In this document: positions 50,901 through 61,688 of the stretch, one piece after another
How positions within the stretch are numbered: the stretch's first letter is position 1
How the letters are laid out: every line of letters starts with the position of its first letter
Assembly (NCBI RefSeq): GCF_013376005.1
Contig: NZ_JABMJK010000020.1
Span: forward strand, 29,329 to 93,328
Reading direction: 5' to 3'
From: Duganella sp. SG902
GTDB taxonomy: Bacteria > Pseudomonadota > Gammaproteobacteria > Burkholderiales > Burkholderiaceae_D
Length of the DNA: 64,000 nucleotides
Notes under the pieces: generated by a model
The model's database searches: none
Told to the model about the DNA's origin: nothing
Seen by the model: the letters and a program-made list of their open reading frames with translations, nothing else
Translations under genes and position numbers: made by a program

Positions 50901-53900
50901 CCTTTTACCCATCTGCTGCGGCAAGTGCGACAGGCGGTGACCGAAGCGCAGGAACACAGCGATGTGCCGTTCGATGTGCTGGTGGATGCGCTGCAGCCGG
51001 AGCGGCAGCCTGGCGTCCATCCGCTGGTCCAGGTCAAGTGCACCGAACTCCCGGGCGTGCCGCGCGGCCTGGTCATCGGTGGCCAGCCGCTCGTGCCGGA
51101 AGAGATGCAGGCCGGTCCAGCCCACTTTGACCTGAGCCTCGACTTCACGGACCAGGCGGATGGCATCGCCGCACGCTGGGTCTACGACGCCACCGTGCTG
51201 GATGCTTCCACCGTGGCACGGCTGGCCACAGCCTTGCAGAACTTCGCCCGCCAATTGGTGGCGCGGCCGGAGACCGCTCCGCATGCGCTGCGGTGGACTG
51301 GTGCTGACTCCCGCCTGCGCGGCGCCAGCGAAAAATTTGATGCCGCCGACGTGCTGACCCTGTGGCGGCGCGCCGTCGCGCAGGCGCCGCAACGCCTGGC
51401 GGTGCGCGATGAAGGCCAGGCGCTGGACTACGCGCTGCTGGACCGGCAGTCCAGCCAACTGGCACGGACGCTGCGTGCACGCGGCGTGGGCGCCGAGATA
51501 CGGGTTGGCATCCATGCGGATCGCGGCTGCGCCTTTGTGCTTGGTGTTTTGGCGGTGCTGAAGGCGGGCGGTGTCTACGTGCCGCTGGACCCGGCATTGC
51601 CGGCCGAGCGGCTGGCGTGGCAACTCAGCGATAGCGGCGCCGCGCTGCTGCTGAGCGCAGGCGAAGTCGCGTGGAACACCACCGTGCCGCAGCTGCCGCT
51701 GGAGCTTGACGACGCGGCGGGACAGGAGCCGGCCAGCGAAGCGCCGCCTGCTGTGCATGCGCAACAGGGCGCTTACCTGATCTACACCTCCGGTTCGACC
51801 GGTCAGCCCAAAGGCGTGCTGATTACGCATGGCGCGCTGGCCAACTATGTGCAAGGCGTGTTGGGCCGGCTGGCGCTGCCCACGCCGGGTGCGCAACTGG
51901 CGATGGTGTCGACGGTGGCGGCGGACCTGGGCCACACCACTTTCTTCGGCGCGCTGTGCGGCGGCCACACGCTGCATCTGATCAGCCGCGAGCGCGCCTT
52001 CGATCCGGACAACTTCGCCACGTACATGCGCGAGCACGCGATCGACGTGCTGAAGATCGTCCCCAGCCACCTGCAAGCCTTGCTGCACGCCGCGCAGGCG
52101 CAAGACGTGCTGCCGCGCCAGCGTCTGGTGCTGGGCGGAGAGGCGACGTCGCCGGCGCTGCTGGAGCGTATCCGTACGCTGCGTCCCGGATGCGCCGTCA
52201 TCAATCACTACGGGCCGACCGAAACCACGGTCGGCATCCTGACCCATGCCGGCGCGGATGGTCTAGGCGGCGGTGCGACGCTGCCGGTGGGTACGCCGCT
52301 GCCGAACAGCCTTGCGTTGGTGCTGAACGCCGAACTCAATCCGGTGCCGGTGGGCGTGGTTGGCGAGCTGTATCTGGGCGGGTGCGGTGTCGCGCGCGGA
52401 TACAGCGGCCGTCCTGGTTTGACGGCGGAACGTTTTATTCCCGATCCGTTCGACGCGGCTGGCGGCCGCCTGTACCGCACCGGCGACCGGGTGCGCCAGC
52501 TGCCCAGCGGCGCCATCGAATTCCTCGGACGCGCCGACGACCAGGTCAAGATACGCGGTTACCGCGTCGAGCCGCGCGAAGTGGCGGCCGCGCTGGCCAC
52601 GCTGGATGGCGTGAGCGCCGCCGAGGTGCTGGCCGTTGCGGCTGACGACGGCCGCATGCGGCTGCACGCCTACGTGGCGCCGGCGGCGGACGCCGCACCT
52701 GACGCCGACAGGCTGCTGGCACAACTGAAACAGCAACTGCCCGACTACATGGTGCCGTCCAGCGTGACCCTCCTTGCGGTGCTGCCGCTGAACGCCAACG
52801 GCAAGCTCGATCGCCGCGCCTTGCCACCGCCACAGTCCGCACAGTCCGCGGCGTTTCAGCCGCCGCAGGGGGAAACAGAAACCACGCTGGCCCGGATCTG
52901 GGCCGATCTGCTGGGTGTTGAACAGATCACCCGCCATGCCAATTTCTTCGAACTTGGCGGCGACTCCATCCTCAGTCTGAAGCTGATGGCGCGCGCGCGC
53001 AAGGCCGGTTTGCGCCTGCATGGCCGCCAGGTGTTCGAGCATCCGGTGCTGTCGGCGCTAGCCGCGTCGATCGACTCCACAACGGTGACAGCCACGCCGA
53101 CCGCCAGCATCACCGCGCGGTCCCCGGCCGACAGCATGCCGGTGTCGCATGCACAGGATCGGTTGTGGTTCCTGTGGCGTCTCGATCCGGCGGGCAGCGC
53201 CTATCACATCGCCGGCACGTTGATGCTGCGCGGCGTGCTGGAGATGCCGGCGCTGCGCGCCGCGTTCGACGCGTTGGTGCGGCGGCACGCATCGCTGCGC
53301 ACCGTATTCGAGGCGGATGCCCAAGGGCAGGCGCGCCAGCGCGTGCTGCCTGCGCTGGCGTTGGAACTGCCGCTGATCGATCTGAGCGCGGAGCAGGAAG
53401 CGCCGCGTGACGAGCAGGCGATGGCGGCGGCTGACCGTGTGCGCCGTCAGCCTTTCGACCTGACGGTCGGGCCGTTGCTGCGCGTCGCGGTGATCCGCAC
53501 CGAACGGAATGCCTATCAGCTGGTGCTGTGCATGCACCATATCGTTTCGGACGGCTGGTCCATGCAGGTTCTGATCGAGGAATTGGTGCAGCTGTACCGC
53601 GCCCATCTTGCCGGACAGGCTGCGGCGTTGCCAGCGCTTCCTTGCAGTTACGCCGATTACGCCGCCTGGCAGCGCAAGTGGCTTGCGAGTGGTGAAGGAA
53701 CGCGCCAGCTGGCCTATTGGAGGCAGAAGCTTGAAGGCGAGCAGCCGGTGCTGCAACTGCACACCGACGCGCCGCGCGCGGCGCAGGCTACCGCGTACAC
53801 ATTGGCGCATCATCGCGTCGCGCTCACGCCCGGCTTGGCGCAGAACCTGCAACGTGCCGTCAGGGGACATGGCGTCACGCCATTTGTGGCGTTGCTGGCC

Positions 53901-56900
53901 GCGCTGCAGGTGCTGCTGCATCGCTACACCGGACAGCAGGATATCCGCATCGGCACACCGGTGGCGAATCGTCATCACGCCGACACCGGCGGCATCGTCG
54001 GACTGTTCGTCAACACCCAGGTGTTGCGTGGCCAGGTGACCCCGTACGCCACGCTGCAGGCGATGCTGGCGCAAGCCCAGGTCGCCGTTCAGGAGGCGCA
54101 GGCACACCAGGACCTGCCGTTCGAACAGCTGGTGGAGGCGCTGCAGCCTGACCGCGGCATGGACAGCCATCCGCTATTCCAGGTCATGTTGAACCATCAG
54201 CGCGACAAGCTCGGACTTCTGGCGTCGCTGCCCGGCCTCACGGTGGATGGACTGGAGCTGGGTGAGCAGACGGCGCAATTTGAACTGGTCGTCAACAGCA
54301 CCGAAATGGATGACGGCGGCATCGCCATCGCCTTCGGTTATGCCCGTGAACTGTTTGCGCCGCAAACCATCGCCCGCATGGCCGGGCATTACCTGGTGCT
54401 GCTCGAGATACTGGCGGCCGAACCGGACACCCCCGTGCACGCGGTGCCGCTGTTGAGCGAGGAGGAATCGAACCGGTTGCACGAGCTGTCCCGTCAACGT
54501 TCGCAGATCGCTGCCGAAGGGACGCTGCAGCGGCGGATCGAGGTCCGGGCCGCGGCCGATCCCGCCGCCATCGCGCTGACGGAAGGCGACACGCACCTGG
54601 CGTATGGGGAGTTGAACGCCCGTGCCAACCGGCTTGCACACTACCTGATCGCCGCCGGGGTCGGACCTGAACAGCGCGTGGGGCTGGCTTTCCGGCGTGG
54701 CTCGGACTTGATCGTCGCCATGCTGGCCGTGTTGAAATCCGGGGCCGCGTATGTACCGCTGGACCCGGACTATCCGTCGGAGCGCCTGGCCTACATCGCA
54801 TCCGACAGCGGCATCGCCATGGCACTTACCGATAGCGGCGTGGGTGACGAAACATTGTCCCGGACGGCGGCTTGCGTGGCGGTCGATAAGCTGGATCTGG
54901 ATTGCTACAGTGACGCCAATCCGCAGCAGCGCTGCCACGCGGACAACCTCGCATACGTCATCTACACCTCCGGTTCCACCGGTATGCCAAAAGGTGCGCA
55001 GCTCACGCACCGCAATGTCTTGCGGCTGCTCGACGGCAGCGAACCCCTGTTCCAATTCGGGCCGTTGGACGTGTGGACGCTGTTCCACTCGCACGCCTTC
55101 GATTTTTCGGTGTGGGAGATCTTTGGGGCCTTGTGCTACGGCGGACGGCTTGTGATGGTGCCTTTCGTGGTCAGCCGCGCGCCACACGATTTCCTCGCGC
55201 TGCTGCGCCGCGAACAGGTGACGGTATTGAACCAGACGCCATCGGCGTTCACCCAGTTGATGCAGGCGCCGGGACTCTACGACGGCGAAATGCCGCATCT
55301 GCGTGCCGTTATCTTTGGCGGGGAAGCGCTGGACCCGGAGAGCCTGCGCCCGTGGATCGAGCGCTTTGGCGATGAGTCGCCGCAGCTGGTCAATATGTAC
55401 GGCATTACCGAAACCACGGTCCACGTGACGTATCGCCGCATCACCCGCGCCGACCTTGGCGCCGGCCGCAGCCCGGTTGGCGCTGCCTTGCCCGACCTGG
55501 GGCTGCGCGTGCTGGATGCCCAATTGAACCCTGTTCCGTTGGGCGTGGCCGGTGAGCTGTATGTATCCGGCGCTGGATTGGCGCGGGGCTACCTGCGCCG
55601 CGCCGGACTGACGGCGAGCCGCTTCGTCGCCGATCCATTCAGCACGGATGGCGGGCGCCTGTACCGGAGTGGCGACCTGGCGCGCTGGAACGTCCAGGGC
55701 GAGCTTGAATACCTGGGCCGCGCCGACGATCAGGTGAAGATCCGTGGCTTCCGTATTGAACTAGGCGAGATCGAGGCGCGTCTGCGCGCAATTGCCGGTG
55801 TCGGCGCCGGCCTGGTGACAGTGCATCAGGGGCCGGGCGGCGCACGGTTGTTGGCATACGCCGCGCCAGCCCCGGGGGCGCAACTGGATAGCGCCGCGCT
55901 GAAAGCCGCGCTGGCCAAGTGCCTGCCTGACTATATGGTGCCGGCCGCCGTGCTGGTGGTGCCGGCGATGCCGCTGAACGCCAACGGCAAGATCGACCGC
56001 AAGGCGCTTCCGCTGCCGGAACAGGCCATCACGCGACAAGGCGGCGAGCCGCCACGCCGAGAGCGCGAACAGATGCTGGCCGCCGTCTGGGCCGAAGTGC
56101 TGGGCCTACAGGGGATTTCGCGCGACGACCATTTCTTCGAGATTGGCGGCCACTCCTTGCTGGCGATTGCCATGACCACCCGGCTGCGGGTAGCCAGTGG
56201 CGTCGAGCTGGCATTGCGCAAAGTGTTCGAGTATCCGCGGCTCGCAGACATGGCGGTGCACCTGGAGCAGGTAACCGGCGGTGGCGAACCCCAACTGGCG
56301 CCGATCCCCCGCAACGGACCGCTGCCGCTGTCGCCGGCCCAGCAGCGTCTTTGGCTGGTGGATCGCATGTCCGGAGAAGCGGAACGGCGTGCCTACAACA
56401 TGGCTGCGACACTCAGTCTGGATGGCGACCTGGATACCGCCGTGCTGCGGCGGGCGTTGCAGGCGCTGGTCGCGCGCCACGAAGTGCTGCGCACCGTGTA
56501 TCGCGAGAATGAGGACGGCGAACCGTTCGCTCAAATCCTGCCGCCGGCCAAGGCGACGCTGACGCTCAACGAAACGTCTTTACGGCCGGAGCAGCTGGCG
56601 CAGGTGGTGCAGGATCATGCGGACACGCTGTTCGATCTTGCCAATGGCCCGCTGCTGCGCGCCAAACTGGTGATGCTGGCGCCACGCCGGCATGTCCTGC
56701 TGCTGGCGGTTCATCACATTGCGTTCGACGGCTGGTCGCAGGCGGTATTCATTCGTGACTTTGTCGACAGTTATCGCGCTTTGAGCGGTGGCGCCGCCGC
56801 GCCGGCCGCACTGGACATCCAGTACGCCGACTATGCCGATTGGCACAACCGAAAATTGGCAATGCAGGCCGGGAGCGACCGAAACTTCTGGCGCGATACG

Positions 56901-58718
56901 CTGGCCGAGGCGCCCCCGGTATCGACGCTGCCATATGACGTCCAGTCCAAAGAAGCTGCGCTGGCATCGACCGAAGGCGACGCGCTGACCATCACGCTCG
57001 ATGCCGGGCTGACGAAAACGCTGGCCGAACTGGCACAAGCGCAAAAAACCTCGCTGTTCACGGTGCTGCTGGCGTCCTTCCAGCTGCTGCTGCATCGCGT
57101 CAGCTGCGCGGAAGACCTGGTGATTGGCACCGACGTGGCGGGGCGGGGACACCCGGCGCTGGAGTCGCTGATTGGCTTCTTCGTCAACGTGGTGCCGCTG
57201 CGCTCGCGCCTGCGGCAGGAACAGAGTTTCGTCGAATGGCTGGCGCAGTCCCATGACGTGAGCCAGGCGGCGTTTTCGCACCAAGACCTGCCGTTTGACC
57301 AGATTCTGAACGCGGCGGGGCTATCGCGCGGACGGCAGCGCAAGCCGCTGGTGCAGGTGCTGTTCGTGATGCAGAACGTGCCTGAATCGCGGTTCGATAT
57401 TCCCGGCCTGCATATCGAACTGACGCCGCAGCCAACCACGCAGTCGAAATTCCATCTTGCCGTCTTTGTCCATCAGGGGCCGAATGGACTCGCGGCGCAA
57501 TGGGTATTTTCCAGCGCACTGTATTCGCGTGAGCATATCGCGCAGGTTGCGGCCCAGTGGCGCGAGCTGCTGGCCCAAGTGGCTGTGCGGCCGAGCGATG
57601 CGCTGGATAGCTTTGCAATGACACCAACGAAGGACAGCAGCATGAATGACACTTCCCACGTCAAGTTGGGCAAACTGGAAAAACTAAAGAAACTCGGCGC
57701 TCGCGATGGCGCGAAGGCCGCGCCGCGCGCGGCGGTGCGCACATCGCTGCTGCATCCGGACCGTCCGTTCCCACTGGTGGTGGAAGCCAGCAGCGACATC
57801 GACGCGGTGGCATGGGCGCGCACCCAGCGCGATTTCATCGACAGCGCGCTGGCGCGCCATGGCGGCATCCTGTTCCGAAATCTGGGACTCGACACGCCGC
57901 AGCAGTTTGAGAGTTTCGCCGAGATCATTGAACCGGAATTGTATGGCGGGTACGGCGATTTGCCGAAGAAGGAGGGCGGCCGCAATACCTACCGTTCAAC
58001 GCCATATCCCGAACGCCAGATGATCCTGTTCCATAACGAGAGCGCGCATCTGGACCGCTGGCCGCGCAAGCAGTGGTTCTACTGCGAGCAGCCATCGCCG
58101 GTGGGTGGCGCCACGCCGATTGTCGATTGCCGGGAAATGCTGCGCCGCTTGCCAGAGGAACTGGTGCGGGAGTTCGAGCGCAAAGGACTGCTGTATGTGC
58201 GTACTTTCACCGACCGGTTGGACGTGCCGTGGCGCGAATTCTTCAAGACCGACAGCCGCGCCGACGTCGAGCAGCGGCTCGGGCAGGCGGGTATCGAGTG
58301 GCGCTGGCTGCCGAACGATGAACTGCAGACGCGCACCCGCTGCCCGGCGGTGATTACCCACCCGGTAACCGGTGAGCGCGTGTTCTTCAACCAGGTGCAG
58401 CTGCATCACGTCAGCTGCCTGGAAGAGGAGGGCCGCAACGATCTGATGTCGCTGGTGGGCGCCGAGCGCATGCCGCGCCAGGTGTACTTCGGCGACGGCG
58501 GCATCATTCCCGACGAGACCATGGCCATCATCGGCCAGGCCTACGAGGATTGCGCGGTGCGCTTTGACTGGCGCAAAGGCGACGTGGTCATGCTCGACAA
58601 CATGCTGGCGGCGCACGCGCGTGATCCGTTTGAAGGTCCCCGCAAGATCGTGGTGGCCATGGGTGCCATGTTCAACCGCGCGGATCTGAACACGGTGGAA
58701 GGCGAATCGAATGACTGA
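47952..58718 (+). CDS. NRPS 1: FAAL-ACP-C-A(Asp)-T-C-A(Thr)-T-C-dioxygenase
   Basis: 3588-residue synthetase that starts the lipopeptide. Domains: fatty acyl-AMP ligase 1-590 (YTSGSTSSPKGV near 171); ACP with Ser623 (GGNSL); starter-type C with His812-His813...Asp817-Gly818; A1 about 1135-1620; T1 Ser1672 (GGDSI); C2 with HHIVSDGWS at 1862; A2 about 2191-2680; T2 Ser2735 (GGHSL); C3 from 2793 with HHIAFDGWS at 2921; and from about 3231 a TauD/SyrP-type dioxygenase with His3361, Glu3363 (FHNESAH) and His3555 (DNMLAAHAR). Specificity residues read by eye are D-L-T-K-V-G-H-V-G (Asp) for A1 and D-F-W-N-I-G-M-V-H (Thr) for A2. The stop overlaps NRPS2 by 8 bp. No epimerisation or thioesterase domain is present. 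Confidence 0.95.
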   Translation: MNSPIQIPLQAPASMVEQLRALADQRPDATALIAVGREGERRFSYAEIDLRVRALAAELQASLAPGDRALLVLDNDEHYVVAFFACLYAGVTAVPVFPPESVREQHLARLSGIAADCAAACVLASGTVLALLEEHRIFGGAKALAVDAVDTSRAPLWRPCAPQPEDIAFLQYTSGSTSSPKGVMVSHANLMANERAIEEAMAITREDVFVSWLPLYHDMGLIGGLLQPFHRGIPVVLMSPAFFLERPVRWLEAISAHRGTISGGPDFAFRLCLERVREAQLTNLDLSSWRVAFSGAEPVRHDTLASFIDYFAPSGFDPGAVYPCYGLAEATLLVSGGQRGAGLTACAFDSASVAAGEPRATGDGQLLVGCGAVPSGHRVAIVDPQSGDVLDGASVGEIWVAGPSIAQGYWQRPDDTASSFAVRDGARWLRTGDLGFFHRDQLYIAGRIKDVIILRGQNLYPQDIERAIEGEVEAVRKGRVAAFAVTLPQGGEGVGVAVEVSRGLQKLVPPQVLVDALSQAVSAVCREPVSVALLLQPGALPKTSSGKLQRGACRQGWMNGTLDAYAIYAHGSLQGGTGGEKPDSAALPDDETGRELAAIWQQVLPADAPLSRDTHFFVAGGNSLAAVRAAALAAQRWNIDFPARLIFEFPVLENCAEQLRGILARGGDVDAVPPLVRLPADSAEAQPLSLSQRSLWLTWALAPASPAYNLAVRLRLPADVRLAPLQAALQDLVWRHEPLRTVFVTDAGGEPAQRIAPASRFELAMVDLGAEDNVTAAAQALASAPFDLAADLPFRATLLRSAGQADLILSAHHIAADGWSLHIAIDELAAGYAAHADGKAAPLAPLPFQFADFAHWQRQQLQGALLERQIGYWRDRLGDNHEVLALPLDRQRGTSTAGVLAGVHADVWPEALSAALRQYARKEGATLYMVMLALFKTLLYRVTGQGDLRVGAPAANRQHAATHGMIAYLVSLTVLRTQIDPRQPFTHLLRQVRQAVTEAQEHSDVPFDVLVDALQPERQPGVHPLVQVKCTELPGVPRGLVIGGQPLVPEEMQAGPAHFDLSLDFTDQADGIAARWVYDATVLDASTVARLATALQNFARQLVARPETAPHALRWTGADSRLRGASEKFDAADVLTLWRRAVAQAPQRLAVRDEGQALDYALLDRQSSQLARTLRARGVGAEIRVGIHADRGCAFVLGVLAVLKAGGVYVPLDPALPAERLAWQLSDSGAALLLSAGEVAWNTTVPQLPLELDDAAGQEPASEAPPAVHAQQGAYLIYTSGSTGQPKGVLITHGALANYVQGVLGRLALPTPGAQLAMVSTVAADLGHTTFFGALCGGHTLHLISRERAFDPDNFATYMREHAIDVLKIVPSHLQALLHAAQAQDVLPRQRLVLGGEATSPALLERIRTLRPGCAVINHYGPTETTVGILTHAGADGLGGGATLPVGTPLPNSLALVLNAELNPVPVGVVGELYLGGCGVARGYSGRPGLTAERFIPDPFDAAGGRLYRTGDRVRQLPSGAIEFLGRADDQVKIRGYRVEPREVAAALATLDGVSAAEVLAVAADDGRMRLHAYVAPAADAAPDADRLLAQLKQQLPDYMVPSSVTLLAVLPLNANGKLDRRALPPPQSAQSAAFQPPQGETETTLARIWADLLGVEQITRHANFFELGGDSILSLKLMARARKAGLRLHGRQVFEHPVLSALAASIDSTTVTATPTASITARSPADSMPVSHAQDRLWFLWRLDPAGSAYHIAGTLMLRGVLEMPALRAAFDALVRRHASLRTVFEADAQGQARQRVLPALALELPLIDLSAEQEAPRDEQAMAAADRVRRQPFDLTVGPLLRVAVIRTERNAYQLVLCMHHIVSDGWSMQVLIEELVQLYRAHLAGQAAALPALPCSYADYAAWQRKWLASGEGTRQLAYWRQKLEGEQPVLQLHTDAPRAAQATAYTLAHHRVALTPGLAQNLQRAVRGHGVTPFVALLAALQVLLHRYTGQQDIRIGTPVANRHHADTGGIVGLFVNTQVLRGQVTPYATLQAMLAQAQVAVQEAQAHQDLPFEQLVEALQPDRGMDSHPLFQVMLNHQRDKLGLLASLPGLTVDGLELGEQTAQFELVVNSTEMDDGGIAIAFGYARELFAPQTIARMAGHYLVLLEILAAEPDTPVHAVPLLSEEESNRLHELSRQRSQIAAEGTLQRRIEVRAAADPAAIALTEGDTHLAYGELNARANRLAHYLIAAGVGPEQRVGLAFRRGSDLIVAMLAVLKSGAAYVPLDPDYPSERLAYIASDSGIAMALTDSGVGDETLSRTAACVAVDKLDLDCYSDANPQQRCHADNLAYVIYTSGSTGMPKGAQLTHRNVLRLLDGSEPLFQFGPLDVWTLFHSHAFDFSVWEIFGALCYGGRLVMVPFVVSRAPHDFLALLRREQVTVLNQTPSAFTQLMQAPGLYDGEMPHLRAVIFGGEALDPESLRPWIERFGDESPQLVNMYGITETTVHVTYRRITRADLGAGRSPVGAALPDLGLRVLDAQLNPVPLGVAGELYVSGAGLARGYLRRAGLTASRFVADPFSTDGGRLYRSGDLARWNVQGELEYLGRADDQVKIRGFRIELGEIEARLRAIAGVGAGLVTVHQGPGGARLLAYAAPAPGAQLDSAALKAALAKCLPDYMVPAAVLVVPAMPLNANGKIDRKALPLPEQAITRQGGEPPRREREQMLAAVWAEVLGLQGISRDDHFFEIGGHSLLAIAMTTRLRVASGVELALRKVFEYPRLADMAVHLEQVTGGGEPQLAPIPRNGPLPLSPAQQRLWLVDRMSGEAERRAYNMAATLSLDGDLDTAVLRRALQALVARHEVLRTVYRENEDGEPFAQILPPAKATLTLNETSLRPEQLAQVVQDHADTLFDLANGPLLRAKLVMLAPRRHVLLLAVHHIAFDGWSQAVFIRDFVDSYRALSGGAAAPAALDIQYADYADWHNRKLAMQAGSDRNFWRDTLAEAPPVSTLPYDVQSKEAALASTEGDALTITLDAGLTKTLAELAQAQKTSLFTVLLASFQLLLHRVSCAEDLVIGTDVAGRGHPALESLIGFFVNVVPLRSRLRQEQSFVEWLAQSHDVSQAAFSHQDLPFDQILNAAGLSRGRQRKPLVQVLFVMQNVPESRFDIPGLHIELTPQPTTQSKFHLAVFVHQGPNGLAAQWVFSSALYSREHIAQVAAQWRELLAQVAVRPSDALDSFAMTPTKDSSMNDTSHVKLGKLEKLKKLGARDGAKAAPRAAVRTSLLHPDRPFPLVVEASSDIDAVAWARTQRDFIDSALARHGGILFRNLGLDTPQQFESFAEIIEPELYGGYGDLPKKEGGRNTYRSTPYPERQMILFHNESAHLDRWPRKQWFYCEQPSPVGGATPIVDCREMLRRLPEELVREFERKGLLYVRTFTDRLDVPWREFFKTDSRADVEQRLGQAGIEWRWLPNDELQTRTRCPAVITHPVTGERVFFNQVQLHHVSCLEEEGRNDLMSLVGAERMPRQVYFGDGGIIPDETMAIIGQAYEDCAVRFDWRKGDVVMLDNMLAAHARDPFEGPRKIVVAMGAMFNRADLNTVEGESND

Positions 58719-61688
58719 GCTGAATCAACTGCTACAAGACAGCATGCCGCTGTCCCCCGAACAGCGCATGCTGCCGGATCATGCGGCCCGCGTCGCGGCG
58801 TCAGTGATGATCGAGGCACCTGGTAGCGCTTCGCTGGATATGCAGGCGCTGCGCTCCGCGGTGAAGGCGGTGTTTGCGCGGCACGAGGTGCTACGTCATG
58901 TCTTTGGCCACGCCGAAGGCTATCGTGGATTACGTCAGGCTGTGACGGACAGCACGCAGCAAGTAGGGCATTGGAATGTACGGGACCACAGCGACACCGC
59001 AGCCACGCTCACGCTCGACATGCCCGCGCTGATGATTGACGGCGCCAGCCTGCAAGCCTTGTTCGCGCAGATTGAATCCACGTTCAACGGCAGCGCGGTG
59101 GATGCCGATGAACCCTTCCAATACGCCAGTTTCGTGGAATGGCGCCAAGATCTGGAAAGCGACCCTGACAGTGCGGGCGCGCGCCGCTACTGGGACACGG
59201 TGTCCGCCGAAATCGCGCCACTGCCCGCGCCGCGCCTGTCGCATCGCGGACAGGCGCCATCCACGGACGCGCTGCACGTCAACGCGTACCTCGGGACGCC
59301 GGTGGTCGGCAAAGTGAAGGCGCTGGCCTCCGCCCAGTGCTGTTCCTCCGAAGTGGTTCTGATGTCAGTGTGGATGTTACTGTTGGCGCGCCTGACCGAT
59401 CATGAGCGTAGCGTGACAGGCTGGCGCCACGACTGCCGCCTGGACTACGATCCTATGCGCGGTGCGATCGGCGTCTACGAGAAGACCTTGCCGGTTTTGC
59501 TGGACGCCGCAGCGGATGAACGTTACACGGATTGGTTGAACCGACTGGCCGCGCGCGGCGAACGGCATGTCGAAGCGCAGGAAGGATGGACGCAGGACCA
59601 TGCGGAAGCGGCTTCGCAATTACAGGTCGGTTTCGTCTACAACGAAGCATCGCCATCGACGTGGCGTATCCAACGTCAGCCGATGCCTCCCGGCTTTGAG
59701 CTGGCGCTGCAACTGGTCTGGCGCGACACCTCGGCCGATATGGTGTTGCACGGCGCCGGCTATAGCCAGGTCGCGCTGGAGCGTCTGGCCGAGCAATTTA
59801 TAACCCTGCTGGATGCCGTGCTGGCGGCGCCAGAGGCGCGGATCGGCGACTATCAGGTGATCGGGCCGGTCGAACGCGCCGCCATGTCGCAGTGGCAGCG
59901 GGTCGCGGACTTCGGTGCCCGCAACGTCGGCGGTGAGATCGCACGGTGGGCGCAGCGCACTCCGGATGCGATAGCGGTGGTGGCGCCCGGCGTCAGCTGG
60001 ACCTATTCGGAATTGCTTGCGCGGGCCAACCGTCTTGGCAATTGGCTCAAATCGCGTGGCGTCTCGCCGGGAGCGGTGGTGGCGCTGAACCTTCCGCGTT
60101 CGCCGGATATGGTGGTAGCCATTCTTGCCGCCTGGTCGGCCGGCGCGGCCTACCTGCCACTGGACCTGGAATGGCCGGCCGCGCGCCGCGCCGATGTACT
60201 GGCGGATGCTCGTCCGGCGGTGGTCCTGCACGCGCCGGATTGGTCCGCCGCGTTGACCGGCAACGAGGCGATCATGGACAGGATCGACCTGCTGGCGTAT
60301 GCCGCCACGCCGGCGCAGGCGCCGGGTAGCGGCGATGCGCTGGCTTATGTGCTGTACACCTCCGGTTCCACTGGCCGGCCCAAGGGCGTGATGATCAGTC
60401 ATGGCGCGCTGCATAACTACGTGGCGGCCGTCTCGCAGGCGCTGGAATTGCAGGCCGTGCGCCGCTGGGCCTTGACCAGCACCATAGCCGCCGACCTTGG
60501 CAACACCGCCTTGTTTGGCGCCTTGTACAACGGCGCCACGCTTGCCGTGGCCAGTGATGAGGAGATCCGCGATGGCGAGGCATTCAGCCAATTCATGGCG
60601 CGGCATGCGGTCGATGGACTGAAGATGGTTCCATCGCACCTGGAGGCGTTGCTCGATTGCGAACATCCGCGGCTGCCACGCACGCTGGTGCTTGGCGGTG
60701 AGGCCACGCCGCGCGCGCTGGTCGCGCGCATCGCCGCGCTGGCGCCGGAGTGCGCCGTGTACAACCATTACGGTCCGACCGAGACCACCGTGGGTGTGCT
60801 GGTGCACGCGGTTACGGCCGCCGACGCGCAGGCGGATGTGCTGCCATTGACCGTGCCGCTGGCGAACAACCGCATTCACGTGCTGGATGAAGCCTTGCGG
60901 CCCGTGCCTGCTGGCGCCAAGGGCGAGGTTTACGTTGGCGGCACCCAGCTTTGCGATGGATATCTGAACCAGGATCGTGCCGACGCCTTCGTCGCCGATC
61001 CGGCGCGGCCGGGTGAGCGCCTGTACCGGACCGGCGACCTCGCCTATGTGCTGCCGGAAGGCGGCTTGCGGCTTGCCGGGCGTGCGGATCATCAACTCAA
61101 GATCCGTGGGTATCGTGTTGAGCCGGGAGAGATCGAGGCGGTGCTGATGAACCATGCCAGCGTGCGCCAGGCAGTGGTTCTGCCGGTTCCCCAAGCGCAG
61201 GGCGGCCAGGAGCTTGCCGCCTTCCTGATCGGCGAAGAGACGGACATGCGGGCAGCGATGGCGGCCTCGCTGCCGTCGCATATGGTGCCGGCGCGGTTCA
61301 TGTGGTTGCCGGCTTTTCCCCGTCTGGCCAATGGCAAGATCGACCGCATGTCGCTGTTCGGGCATCTCGCCGCACCGGCCGCCGCAGAATGCGCCTCGCC
61401 AGCCGACGCGTTGGAGGCTTTCCTTGCCGGCTGCATGGCGCAAGTTCTGGGGCGGCGGCAGGTCGGTCTTGATGAAGACTTTTTCGAGCTTGGCGGCCAC
61501 TCGCTGCTGGTGATCAAGCTCGTGGCGCGGATACGCAAGCATCTGCAAGTGGAAGTGGCGGCGGCGCTCGTCTTCGATCACCCCAGCGTGGGTGCATTGG
61601 CCGCCGCGCTGCGTGCACGGCCGGAAGGCGCCGCGCTGGCGGCGCTGGCTGAATCGGCGTTGGCCGCACAAGCAAACAAGGATAATCA

